64,000 bases of DNA from Caballeronia humi (GTDB taxonomy: Bacteria; Pseudomonadota; Gammaproteobacteria; Burkholderiales; Burkholderiaceae). The stretch is from positions 1-64,000 of the forward strand of contig NZ_FCNW02000007.1 in the NCBI RefSeq assembly GCF_001544475.1. Direction: 5' to 3'. The notes under the pieces were generated by a model. That model searched no databases and was not told the DNA's origin. It saw nothing but the letters and a program-made list of their open reading frames with translations. Every line of letters begins with the position of its first letter. The first letter of the stretch is position 1. Made by a program: the position numbers and the translations under genes. Below, one piece after another: positions 7,896 through 16,066 of this stretch.

Positions 7896-10800
7896 ATGGA
7901 CGCGCCACCCAAACTGGATTCGCCCGCCGACTTTCTCGCGACAGTCGAGCTTCTGTCGCCGTTCGCGCGCGAGGAAATCGAACTGCTGGCCGAGCACGCG
8001 CAGTCGCGTTTCTTCGCGTTCGGCGAGACCGTGTGCAACGCGGGCGATGCCGCCGACGGACTCTTCGTGATCAAGTCCGGGTCCGTGCGCATCTTCACGG
8101 AGGAGCACGGCAAGGAAATCAGCATGGGGGTGAGGAAGGAGCGCGAAGTCTTCGCCGACATCGCGATGCTGCGCGAATACCGGCATGAATCGTCGGTGCG
8201 TTCGTCGGGCAAGACCGAACTGCTCTTCATTCCACGCAGCATCATCGAGCCCATCATCACGCGCAATCCGGCGGCGCTCGCGTTCGTCACGAGCTATGTA
8301 GCGATCAACTCGGCGGGCGGCTTCGTTGCGCGTCTCTTCGATTTGCGCGGCAAGCTCAACAAGAGCGAACTCGAGGAGTGTGTGCGCAGCGTCGGCGTGA
8401 AGCGCGTCGGCGCAGGCAAGGAGATTCTCAAGCAGGACTCGCGCGAAGACCGTCGCCTCTATGTCGTGCGGCAAGGCGAAGTGCGCATCGTGCGCAACGA
8501 AGGCAACGCCGAGCATCTGCTCGCGACGCTCGGCCCCGGCGAAATCTTCGGCGAGAAGGCGTGCGTGATGCGCCAGGAGCAGATGACGTCGGCCGTCGCG
8601 AGCGCTGATACGCGCCTGCTCGTGATTCCCGAGAAAACAGTCCACTTCATCCTTGAACGCAACGTGAAGCTGCGTGAGGTGCTGGAGGAACGCATCCGCT
8701 TCACCGAGCGCGAATTGCAGCGGCAGAAGAAGCTCGCCGAGCGCCGCACGATTCCTTCGATGCTCGACCTGCACACGAAGCCCGAGATGGGCGAGCGCAT
8801 CATCAAGCGCTTCGCGTGGGTCGAGCAGGCTGAGGAAATGGATTGCGGCGCGGCGTGTCTGGCGATGATCTGCAAGCACTACGGCATCTCGATGACGCTC
8901 GGCAAGCTGCGCGAACTCGCGAACGTCACGACGCAGGGCGCAACGCTCGACAGCCTCGCGCGCGCGGGTGAATCGCTCGGCTTCACGGCGCGCGGCGTGC
9001 AGTGCACGTTCGAGTCGCTGCGTGGCTTCGACCTGCCGTTCATCGTGCACTGGGAGGGCTACCACTACATCGTCGTGTATGGCGTCTCGAAGGAATGCGT
9101 ATGGGTGGCGGACCCGGCAATCGGCTTCAAGAAGATGACCGTCGGCGAATTCGAGCGCGGCTGGAGCGGCACGTGCCTGCTGTTCACGGCAGGACAGGAC
9201 ATGGCGCAGAAGTCGGTGTCGCGCTCGCCCTGGATCAGGTTCGTCGGCTATCTCAAGCCGTATCGCAAGATCCTGCTGCATCTTTTCCTTGCGACGTTCG
9301 TGATCCAGGTGCTCGGCGTGATACCGCCGGTCATCATCCAGAACATCCTCGATGGTGTGATCGTCCATCAGAACGTCGGCTTGCTGCATGTGCTCATCGT
9401 CGGGCTCATCATCTCGAACCTGTTCTCGCAACTGATGTCGACGATACGCGCGTATCTGGCGAACTTCATGGTGCGCAACATGGACTTCGCGATGATGTCG
9501 CAGTTCTTCAAGCACACGCTTTCGCTGCCCTTCGGTTTTTTCGCGAAGCGCAAGACCGGCGACATCTTCGCGCGCTTCCAGGAGAATCACACGATCCGCG
9601 CGTTCCTCACGGAATCGACTGTCACGACCGTGCTGAACCTGCTGATGATCTTCATCTACTTCACGATCATGTTCCTCTACAACGTGAAGATGACGATCAT
9701 CCTGATCGTGTTCGTGATACCGATCATGGTGCTCACCGCCGTCGCCACGCCGCGCATCAAGCATTACGCGCGCGAGGTGTTCGCCGCCGCCACCGATGCC
9801 AAGTCTTTCCTGATGGAAGCGCTCGGCGGCGTCGAGACCATCAAGGGCATGGGCATCGAGCGGCCGGTTCGCATCAAGTGGGAGAAGAAATACGCGAAGT
9901 CGCTGGAGGTGCAGTACCGAGCGCAGACCTTCAATATCGGCGTCGGACTGGCGAGCCAGATCCTCAACACGGCGACGACGATCGCAATTCTCTGGGTCGG
10001 CGCGAACATGGTGCTCACGCACGAGATGACGATCGGGCAGCTGATCGCGTTCAACGCCTTCATGGGCAGCGTGCTCTCGCCGTTGATGGGGCTCATCGGC
10101 CTGTGGAGTCTGCTCAACGATGCGGGCGTCGCGATGGAACGGCTCGGTGACGTGCTCGACATGGAGCCCGAGCAGAAGCCGGGGGAGGTGGCGTCGCGCG
10201 TGATGCTGCCGGATTTGCAGGGCGAGATCAGCCTGAACGGCGTCTACTTCAAGTATGGCGAGTCGGACACGGACTACGTGCTCGAAAACATCAGCTTCGA
10301 CATCAAGCCGGGCGAACTGATTGCCATTGTCGGGCGCAGTGGTTCGGGCAAGACGACGCTTGCGAAACTGCTCGTCGGTTTCTACGCGCCGACCGAGGGC
10401 AAGATGGTCGTCGACGGGTACGACCTTGGCGTGATCGACAAGGGCTACTACCGCGCGCAGATCGGCTATGTGATGCAGAGCAACCTGCTGTTCTCGGGAA
10501 CGATCGCGGAGAACATCGCCAGTGGCGACGAAGCGCCGGACCGAAGGCGCATCGAAGAAGTCGCGAAGATGGCCGACGCGCACGCGTTTATCGCGAAGAT
10601 GCCGCTGGGATATGAACAGATCGTCGGAGAACGGGGCGTCGGGTTGTCGGGCGGACAGATACAGCGGCTTTGCATCGCACGGGCGCTCTATCACGATCCG
10701 CGTTTGCTCGTGTTCGACGAAGCCACCTCCGCGCTCGATACGCAATCGGAGAGCAACATCCTCGGCAACATGCAGGAGATATTGAAGGGCCGCACGGCGG

Positions 10801-10955
10801 TGATCATCGCGCACCGGCTCTCCACGATCATGCGCGCGGACAAGATCCTCGTGCTGTACGAAGGCGGCATTGTCGAACAGGGCAAGCACGATGAACTCGT
10901 GGCGAGGAAGGGCATGTACTATCAACTGGTGCAAAAGCAACTGAGCGCAGCATGA
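7896..10955 (+). CDS. C39 peptidase-ABC exporter with two cNMP-binding-like domains
   Basis: A 1,019-residue bifunctional transporter. Two cyclic-nucleotide-binding-type domains lie at about 15-125 and 150-265. A C39 cysteine protease domain lies at about 305-430, with Cys317 (DCGAAC), His390 (GYHYIVV) and Asp406 (VADPAIG). The ABC membrane domain spans about 445-720, and the nucleotide-binding domain has Walker A GRSGSGKTT (813-821), signature LSGGQ (917-921) and Walker B FDEA (Asp941, Glu942). The protease would cut the Gly-Gly leaders and the transporter export the mature peptides. The cNMP domains lack the clear GELA...R.ATV phosphate cassette of cAMP receptors, so their ligand may differ or be absent. 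Average exporters of this class are about 700 residues; the excess is the cNMP module. The gene overlaps the activator gene by ATGA. Confidence 0.93.
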   Translation: MDAPPKLDSPADFLATVELLSPFAREEIELLAEHAQSRFFAFGETVCNAGDAADGLFVIKSGSVRIFTEEHGKEISMGVRKEREVFADIAMLREYRHESSVRSSGKTELLFIPRSIIEPIITRNPAALAFVTSYVAINSAGGFVARLFDLRGKLNKSELEECVRSVGVKRVGAGKEILKQDSREDRRLYVVRQGEVRIVRNEGNAEHLLATLGPGEIFGEKACVMRQEQMTSAVASADTRLLVIPEKTVHFILERNVKLREVLEERIRFTERELQRQKKLAERRTIPSMLDLHTKPEMGERIIKRFAWVEQAEEMDCGAACLAMICKHYGISMTLGKLRELANVTTQGATLDSLARAGESLGFTARGVQCTFESLRGFDLPFIVHWEGYHYIVVYGVSKECVWVADPAIGFKKMTVGEFERGWSGTCLLFTAGQDMAQKSVSRSPWIRFVGYLKPYRKILLHLFLATFVIQVLGVIPPVIIQNILDGVIVHQNVGLLHVLIVGLIISNLFSQLMSTIRAYLANFMVRNMDFAMMSQFFKHTLSLPFGFFAKRKTGDIFARFQENHTIRAFLTESTVTTVLNLLMIFIYFTIMFLYNVKMTIILIVFVIPIMVLTAVATPRIKHYAREVFAAATDAKSFLMEALGGVETIKGMGIERPVRIKWEKKYAKSLEVQYRAQTFNIGVGLASQILNTATTIAILWVGANMVLTHEMTIGQLIAFNAFMGSVLSPLMGLIGLWSLLNDAGVAMERLGDVLDMEPEQKPGEVASRVMLPDLQGEISLNGVYFKYGESDTDYVLENISFDIKPGELIAIVGRSGSGKTTLAKLLVGFYAPTEGKMVVDGYDLGVIDKGYYRAQIGYVMQSNLLFSGTIAENIASGDEAPDRRRIEEVAKMADAHAFIAKMPLGYEQIVGERGVGLSGGQIQRLCIARALYHDPRLLVFDEATSALDTQSESNILGNMQEILKGRTAVIIAHRLSTIMRADKILVLYEGGIVEQGKHDELVARKGMYYQLVQKQLSAA

Positions 10956-12253
10956 AGATACTCGACCAACCCGAAGAAAGCGCACCGTCGCCAGGCTCGG
11001 CGATCTCATACGCCGGCCTCATCGAGAAGATCGAGATTCTTCGTTCGACGCTGCGATGGTCGTCCAAGCTCGAACGGCCCGAGATCGAGAAACTCCTTAA
11101 GCAGGCGAGTTCGTTGCGCGACGAGGTCATGCAGTTGTCGCATAAGGAGCGCTTCGTGCAGGCGGCAGTCGCGGAGCCGAAGCGCGTCGATCTGACGCCT
11201 GGAGCGCGGCGGCAAGGCTTGCTCGAACGCAGCTTCATCTTCGAGGGCACGTTCGGCGATAACCCGAAGCTGCTCGAAGCGCTGGAAATCGCGGAAAAGG
11301 CCGCGCCGACTGATCTGCCCGTGCTCATCGATGGCGAGAGCGGCACCGGCAAGGAGTTGATGGCGAAGGTGATCCACGCGAACGGCTCGCGCGCGGACAA
11401 GCCGTATATCTCGGTCAACTGCGGCGCGATTCCGGACAATCTGCTCGAATCGGAACTCTTCGGGCACAAGAAGGGCGCGTTCACGGGCGCATCGAACGAT
11501 CGCAAGGGCAAGTTCGAAAGTGCGCACACGGGCACGATCTTTCTAGATGAAATCGGCGAGTTGCCGTTGTCGGGGCAGGTGAAGTTGCTGCGTGTTCTGG
11601 AGGCGCATGAGATTCAGCGCGTCGGGTCGGATGAGCCGATCGCGGTGGATACGCGCATCGTCGCGGCGACCAATCGCAACTTGCGGCAGTTCTGCGATGA
11701 GGGACGGTTTCGCGAGGACCTTTACTATCGGCTTAGCGTGATTCATTTGACGCTGCCGCCGTTGCGTGAACGTCGCGATGAGATACCGCTTTTGCTCGCT
11801 TACTTTGGCGATGAAGCGGCGGCGACGCTCAAGCGGCGGCCGGTGAAGCTGTCGCCGCGTCTGCGTGATTTTCTCAAGGGCTATGACTATCGCGGGAATA
11901 TCCGCGAGTTGCGCAACATCATCTATCGCATCGCTTGCCTTGCGGGCGACATGGCCGACGTCGAGCATCTGCCGATCGATATCCGGCCCAAGTCGGCGCT
12001 ATCGGCCGTGATGAACGATGTGCAGGCGGGCGGGGGCGTCATCGCGGGTGCGACGTCGCTCAGCGAGGCCAAGCGCACGGCGAGTGATGAGGCCGAACGC
12101 GCGTTTCTTGAGCGAGGTTTGCAGGAAGTCGGAGGGACGGTGGCGGAGCTGGCGCGAAGGTTCGAGATGAACCGGTCGCACCTGCAGATGCTGCTCAAGA
12201 AGCATGGACTTCATTCGAAGGATTTCAGGCATCAGGCGGCCGACAAGGCTTGA
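10952..12253 (+). CDS. Sigma-54-dependent activator without receiver domain
   Basis: A 433-residue bacterial enhancer-binding protein. Residues 1-100 are helical and match no receiver, GAF or PAS domain that I recognise. The AAA+ domain has Walker A GESGTGKE (128-135), the sigma-54 contact loop GAFTGA (175-180), Walker B TIFLDEIGELP and arginine fingers in FREDLYYRL. A C-terminal Fis-type helix-turn-helix (VAELARRFEMNRSHLQMLLKKHGL) would bind upstream enhancer sites. Its ATG overlaps the stop of the exporter gene. With sigma-54 promoters at 28, 14451 (minus) and 14785 it is the obvious regulator of this locus. The input signal is unknown. Confidence 0.92.
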   Translation: MKILDQPEESAPSPGSAISYAGLIEKIEILRSTLRWSSKLERPEIEKLLKQASSLRDEVMQLSHKERFVQAAVAEPKRVDLTPGARRQGLLERSFIFEGTFGDNPKLLEALEIAEKAAPTDLPVLIDGESGTGKELMAKVIHANGSRADKPYISVNCGAIPDNLLESELFGHKKGAFTGASNDRKGKFESAHTGTIFLDEIGELPLSGQVKLLRVLEAHEIQRVGSDEPIAVDTRIVAATNRNLRQFCDEGRFREDLYYRLSVIHLTLPPLRERRDEIPLLLAYFGDEAAATLKRRPVKLSPRLRDFLKGYDYRGNIRELRNIIYRIACLAGDMADVEHLPIDIRPKSALSAVMNDVQAGGGVIAGATSLSEAKRTASDEAERAFLERGLQEVGGTVAELARRFEMNRSHLQMLLKKHGLHSKDFRHQAADKA

Positions 12254-12265
12254 CGCCAGCTCTCT

Positions 12266-13369
12266 CTATCCCATAGACCGAGCAAGCGCGAGTGCGCCAA
12301 GATTTCCCTCACCGAACCCGTGATGCCCGCGCCGCTCGACGATCTCGAAGAACATGTCCCCCGGCTCGCGCTCGAGGAAAGTTTGCAGGAACAACTGCGG
12401 CGTCCCATCCTCGCCGATCTCGCCATCGACGAGAATCCCTCGCGCACGCAGCCGCTCGACATCGAGTCCATGCCCCGGCAAGCGCGTATTGAGCTGATCG
12501 TAATAGCGCGCGGGTGGCTCGACGAACCGCACGCCGCGCTGGATCAACGCATCGACGGAAGCAAAAATATCCGACGATGCCAACGCGATATGCTGCACGC
12601 CTTCTCCCGCGTGATCGGGCAGATACTGCTGCATGAGGTCCGTGCGATACGTGCCTTCCTCGTAGACCGGGATGCGGATCGAGCCGCACGGCGACACCGT
12701 CACCGCCGAATCCTGCGAGACATGCCAGTCCGGATGCACCTGATGGATCTCCTCGAAGTGCAGCACCTCGCGATAAAACTCCAGCCACTCCAGGATTCGC
12801 CCCGCGCCGACCGTCTGCGTGAAGTGATCGACTTCGAGCAGTCCCGTGCTGCTTCCCGGCGCACCTTCGATAGGACGGAAATCGACGTCGTAGATCGACG
12901 TTTCGCTCGCGCTTCCCGAATGCTTCCCCGGCCATTGATCGACGAAATAGATGTGCGAATCGCCGATACCCTGGATCGCCGGAATCGCGAGTTCGTTCGG
13001 GCCGATCTTCTCGCCTTCAAAATCCCAGGCGCCGTAATCGACGGCGCGCTCGTGCGCTGTCTGCGCATCCAGCACGCGGATGCCGATCGCGCAAATGCCC
13101 ACGCCGTGCGTCTCGGCAAAGCGCGACGCGAACGAATCCGGCTCGGCGTTGAGGAGGAAGCGCATGTCGTTCTGGCGGAACAGCGTCACCGCCTTGCTCA
13201 CGTGACGCGCGACCGGTACGAAGCCGAGCCGCTCGAAGAGCGTAGCGAGGCTCTCGGGGTTCGGGCTCGAAAATTCGACGAACTCCAGACCCGCGATGCC
13301 GAGCGGGTTGTCAGGAGCGCCATCGTCGGGTGTCGGATCGGCGGAGGAATCGGAGTCGGGATGCGTCAT
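12266..13369 (-). CDS. hpd: 4-hydroxyphenylpyruvate dioxygenase
   Basis: A 367-residue Fe(II) enzyme of tyrosine breakdown, turning 4-hydroxyphenylpyruvate into homogentisate. It has two vicinal-oxygen-chelate repeats. The metal ligands are visible as His in LEVDHFTQTV, His in VQHIALASSDI and Glu in MFFEIVERRG, and LNTRLPGHGLDVERLR is typical of the family. The start is the ATG giving MTHPDSDSS, since the longer upstream frame has no family similarity. Its end converges with the sigma-54 activator at a 12-base gap. Homogentisate dioxygenase is not nearby. Hydroxymandelate synthase is a related alternative, less likely here. Confidence 0.88.
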   Translation of the reverse strand: MTHPDSDSSADPTPDDGAPDNPLGIAGLEFVEFSSPNPESLATLFERLGFVPVARHVSKAVTLFRQNDMRFLLNAEPDSFASRFAETHGVGICAIGIRVLDAQTAHERAVDYGAWDFEGEKIGPNELAIPAIQGIGDSHIYFVDQWPGKHSGSASETSIYDVDFRPIEGAPGSSTGLLEVDHFTQTVGAGRILEWLEFYREVLHFEEIHQVHPDWHVSQDSAVTVSPCGSIRIPVYEEGTYRTDLMQQYLPDHAGEGVQHIALASSDIFASVDALIQRGVRFVEPPARYYDQLNTRLPGHGLDVERLRARGILVDGEIGEDGTPQLFLQTFLEREPGDMFFEIVERRGHHGFGEGNLGALALARSMG

Positions 13370-13613
13370 CTGCTGGGTCTCGAAAGGGTCGGCATGCGTG
13401 CGGCGCCGGCAGCGGGTGCTGCACCGCGGCGCAGCCCAAGAGGCCCGCATTCGCGGCGCGCAGCTCCGTACGGCGCGGCTGATCCTGCAAAGCTGGAAAA
13501 GTTGCCCGTAGAGTAGCGGTTGCGCGCTCGGAATGTCAAAGCCGGCGATCGCTTCAGGGGCACGCAAGACAGTGCGAGACTGTACTTGCAAGCAGCATGC
13601 CGTCTCGCGCGGC

Positions 13614-13850
13614 TCAGGCAGCCAGCCGCTCGACACCCATCGCCGGCCGCTTGATCTGCGGCGGAAACACGTTCCACGAGCCGTCGTCGTGGCGGAAGAA
13701 GACGATCGCGAGCACGCCGGTCGGCCGCAGCGCTTCCACGCAGACGTAGCGCGCTCGCACGCAGAATCGCACGACGCGGGCCGGCATCGCCGGAGTCGGC
13801 GCGAGCCATTTGTCGACGGCGGAGCGGAGTGACTTTTCGGCGGTGTGCAT
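13614..13850 (-). CDS. Small conserved-looking protein of unknown function
   Basis: A 78-residue basic protein with two beta-rich stretches (PARVVRFCVRARYVCVEAL, VLAIVFFRHDDGSWNVFPP), which looks like a small single-domain fold. A good ribosome site, AAGGGGAAG, precedes the ATG. It lies 29 bases downstream of the LRAT-like gene on the same strand and may be co-transcribed with it from the sigma-54-like promoter at 14451-14468. I do not recognise the family with certainty. Confidence 0.6.
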   Translation of the reverse strand: MHTAEKSLRSAVDKWLAPTPAMPARVVRFCVRARYVCVEALRPTGVLAIVFFRHDDGSWNVFPPQIKRPAMGVERLAA

Positions 13851-13879
13851 GATCTTCCCCTTGATCCTTCAGAGCGCTG

Positions 13880-14377
13880 TTAAGCGGCTTGCGCGCCGGT
13901 GAAGAACCGGCTGCGCTTGGCTTCGATGAACGCCCGGAAAAGTCCCGCGACCGCATGAATCGCGACGCGCGGGCTGGCGAAGCAGGCTTCCACTTGCTGG
14001 CTGCGATTCACACCGAACAGGCACCACGTGCAGAAATGCTCGCAGTTGTTGGTCAGCAACCGATAGTTGTCTTCGCCAAGGCGGCTTTGCGCGCGGCGCA
14101 CCGCTTCGAGCCCGACGAACTTCGCGGCGGGGTTGAGGCGGAGCGACACGTCGTGGCCGGCGGCGAATTGCTCGATCGAGATTTCTTCGACCGGACCGCG
14201 ATGCAGCGACTTCGCGAAGCCCGCATAGTGGATGACGCGACCGTTGCCGATATAGATGCCGTGGTGTTCGTAGCCGGAGCGAAGCGTGACGAGTTGTGTT
14301 CCCAGAGCCGGTTCCGTGTCGAACGAAAAGGCGGTGCCTTGGTGTTCGAACAGTGCGGAAAGTTGGTTGATAGACAT
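13880..14377 (-). CDS. LRAT-like (NlpC/P60-fold) cysteine acyltransferase or hydrolase
   Basis: A 165-residue protein with an LRAT (H-rev107-like) domain: His38 in EHHGIYIG, a second His at about 50 in RVIHYAG, and catalytic Cys112 in NNCEHFCTWCL. Proteins with this fold transfer or cleave acyl groups. Bacterial members are poorly characterised and the substrate cannot be inferred. A short hydrophobic helix near the C-terminus (VAIHAVAGLFRAFI) may touch membrane. It is transcribed away from the fifth peptide gene. A sigma-54-type promoter lies about 75 bases upstream, tying it to the peptide export regulon and making a role in modification, immunity or membrane lipids possible. Confidence 0.82.
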   Translation of the reverse strand: MSINQLSALFEHQGTAFSFDTEPALGTQLVTLRSGYEHHGIYIGNGRVIHYAGFAKSLHRGPVEEISIEQFAAGHDVSLRLNPAAKFVGLEAVRRAQSRLGEDNYRLLTNNCEHFCTWCLFGVNRSQQVEACFASPRVAIHAVAGLFRAFIEAKRSRFFTGAQAA

Positions 14378-14450
14378 GGCTCGCTCCGATTTGTTTTAGC
14401 TGGGTCCGAAGCGTCGATGTGTTTGTTTTGACGCCTCGTTGCCAACTCCA

Positions 14451-14468
14451 TTGCATCAATCGGGCCAG
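14451..14468 (-). promoter_or_regulatory. Sigma-54-type promoter before the LRAT-like gene
   Basis: On the minus strand CTGGCCCGATTGATGCAA has exact GG-N10-GC spacing. The -24 element CTGGCCC differs from consensus YTGGCAC by one base; the -12 element is ATGCA. The predicted start is about 64 bases before the ATG at 14377. Weaker than the other two sites but in the right place. Confidence 0.6.
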
Positions 14469-14532
14469 TGTTTTCAAGTTAATGATTTAAAAGGAAAATA
14501 TCGAATTTATGTGCTACGGTAAGCCAATGAGT

Positions 14533-14551
14533 GTGTTGGGTGGACCAACAC
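14533..14551. promoter_or_regulatory. Inverted repeat GTGTTGG-N5-CCAACAC, candidate enhancer site
   Basis: Perfect 7-base arms spaced by 5, in the 467-base gap between the two divergent sigma-54 promoters, about 80 bases upstream of one and 240 of the other. TGTTGG recurs several times in this gap. It may be a binding site for the activator encoded at 10952. Five T residues follow the repeat, so a weak plus-strand terminator is the alternative reading. Confidence 0.45.
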
Positions 14552-14670
14552 TTTTTGACGGTGTTTGTTGGGTGTTGACCACCACCGCTTTCAGCACATG
14601 TTTAGCGGCGAAGTCATAGGAGAGGCTAGAAACGGAGTGTTGGTACGCCGTGTGGCGGCCAGACACTTGT

Positions 14671-14687
14671 GTTGGCTGCAAGCCAAC
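14671..14687. promoter_or_regulatory. Inverted repeat GTTGGCT-N3-AGCCAAC, candidate enhancer site
   Basis: Perfect 7-base arms around GCA, carrying the same TTGG/CCAA half-sites as the repeat at 14533. It lies about 100 bases upstream of the sigma-54 promoter at 14785, the usual distance for an enhancer-binding protein. The spacing between half-sites differs from the first repeat, so a common binding protein is not proven. Confidence 0.45.
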
Positions 14688-14784
14688 GGATTGCAGGCCG
14701 GGAGAAGGATATGTTCGATGGCGCCGGTCGAGCAAAGCTCAATAAATCAAGCGCTTAGGACGATCTGCGGTTGCATCTGTGAAA

Positions 14785-14802
14785 CCGGCATGAGCTTTGC
14801 AA
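14785..14802 (+). promoter_or_regulatory. Sigma-54 promoter before the fifth Gly-Gly peptide
   Basis: CCGGCATGAGCTTTGCAA has exact GG-N10-GC spacing (GG 14787-14788, GC 14799-14800), a perfect -12 TTGCA and a good -24 GGCATG. The predicted start near 14812 gives a leader of about 33 bases with a GGAG ribosome site before ATG 14845. Confidence 0.75.
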
Positions 14803-14844
14803 GAAGAAGCGCGTTCCCCGTCGCACATGCCCTGGAGATCCCAA

Positions 14845-15132
14845 ATGAGCGCCCTTACCGTCACCGACCTTGAATACGATCGCGAGCTCGATCAGAAAGC
14901 GATGGCCTCCATCAGCGGAGGCGGCGGCGCGCCCTGGATCTACGGCTGGATCACGCCGTACTCGCCGTCGCAGCCGGGGTTCGGCGGTGTCGTGAACATT
15001 TACGACATTACAAACAACTTCACCGCGGACCAGATGATCAACCAGTTCCAGTCGGTCGATGTTCACAACAGCGGCGCCAATTCGAATATCAACGTGAGCC
15101 CGAACGCGATCGCCGGCAACACCAAGGGATAG
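14845..15132 (+). CDS. Gly-Gly leader secreted peptide, distant fifth member
   Basis: A 95-residue protein. The leader MSALTVTDLEYDRELDQKAMASISGG is 26 residues long, like that of the four tandem peptides, and keeps LT..DL...ELD...M..... GG. The mature part (about 69 residues) differs: GGAPWIYGWITPYSPSQPGFGG, then an Asn-rich stretch with NSGANSNINVSPN that echoes NNSNTINV of the others. No cysteine. ATG 14845 is chosen for its GGAG site and leader alignment; a TTG at 14797 would put the sigma-54 -12 element inside the gene. The double GG could also be cut at residue 28. Probably exported by the same C39-ABC transporter. Confidence 0.8.
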   Translation: MSALTVTDLEYDRELDQKAMASISGGGGAPWIYGWITPYSPSQPGFGGVVNIYDITNNFTADQMINQFQSVDVHNSGANSNINVSPNAIAGNTKG

Positions 15133-15263
15133 CGGTGGCGCGCCTGCCGGCTCACTCGCGCGGGGCCGGAAAATGCCATTCGTGGCGTGGCGCGTTGGTG
15201 CACAATTGACTGGCTGCCGGTGCCGTTTGCCGTCACGCGCTATTGAAGATCGGAGAGGTTGTC

Positions 15264-16034
15264 GTGACCTTTACCACTGAGTTTCGATGGACGTCGGCCG
15301 CTCGCACGGATGCTGGGCGCGTGCGGCACATCAACGAGGACGCGTTCCTTGATCAGCCCGATCTGGGCGTCTGGGCCGTTGCCGACGGCATGGGCGGGCA
15401 CGCGGTCGGCGATCTCGCTAGCCGTCTTGTCATCGAGAGTTTGACGGGCGTGTCGTCGCCGGACGGGCTTGCGAGCCTCGTCGCCGATGCGCGCGACCGG
15501 CTCGTGCGGGTGAATGGACAGCTTCGTCTTGAGGCGGCCAAGCGACAGGTTCAGCGCATCGGAAGCACGGTCGTGCTGCTGGTGGCGCGCGAGCGTTTCT
15601 GCGGATATTTGTGGGCTGGGGATAGCCGCATCTATCTTTGCCGCGACGGGCGTTTGCGTCAGTTGACGCGCGATCATAGTCATGTCGAAGAGCTCAAGGC
15701 GCGTGGGCAGATTACCGCTGAGGAAGCGCTGCATCATCCGGCACAGCATCTGATCACGCGCGCGGTCGGTGCGATGGATACGCTTCAGCTCGATGAAGAT
15801 GCCGTCGCGCTCAACGATGGCGATACGTTTCTGCTTTGCAGCGACGGGCTGAGTAACGAGCTGTCCGAGCAGGAGATTCTCGGGGAGCTTGCTTCGGGGG
15901 ATTGCCAGAGGGCGGCGGAACGACTGGTCGATATCGCGCTGGCGCGCGGGGGGCGAGATAATATTTCTGCCGTCGTCGTCCATGCGCAGGATCTTTTTTG
16001 CTCCGATAAGACGCAGTTGAATCCGGCGGTTTGA
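15264..16034 (+). CDS. PP2C-type Ser/Thr protein phosphatase
   Basis: A protein phosphatase of about 256 residues (PppA/Stp type) with the metal-binding PP2C motifs in order: RxxNEDAF, VADGMGGHAVGD, WAGDSRIYLCR, LTRDHSHV, CSDGLSNEL and GGRDNISAVVV. GTG 15264 follows GGAGAGG; a TTG seven codons earlier is possible. It removes phosphate from threonine or serine. Two FHA domains encoded at 3230 read phosphothreonine, so the two may belong to one circuit, as in PpkA-PppA-Fha control of type VI secretion. The matching kinase is not in the window. It follows the fifth peptide gene by 131 bases. Confidence 0.9.
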   Translation: MTFTTEFRWTSAARTDAGRVRHINEDAFLDQPDLGVWAVADGMGGHAVGDLASRLVIESLTGVSSPDGLASLVADARDRLVRVNGQLRLEAAKRQVQRIGSTVVLLVARERFCGYLWAGDSRIYLCRDGRLRQLTRDHSHVEELKARGQITAEEALHHPAQHLITRAVGAMDTLQLDEDAVALNDGDTFLLCSDGLSNELSEQEILGELASGDCQRAAERLVDIALARGGRDNISAVVVHAQDLFCSDKTQLNPAV

Positions 16035-16066
16035 AGTTCGTTGGTGTTGGCGTGGGGAGTGGGGTT

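Noticed and set aside
7557..11009. 1,150-codon open frame on the minus strand opposite the exporter
   Set aside because: It is antisense to a protein with intact catalytic motifs and is rich in Arg/His/Asp, the usual shadow of GC-rich coding DNA.
14514..14735. Possible minus-strand protein in the gap before the fifth peptide
   Set aside because: No ribosome site or family similarity; the region is better explained by regulatory repeats.
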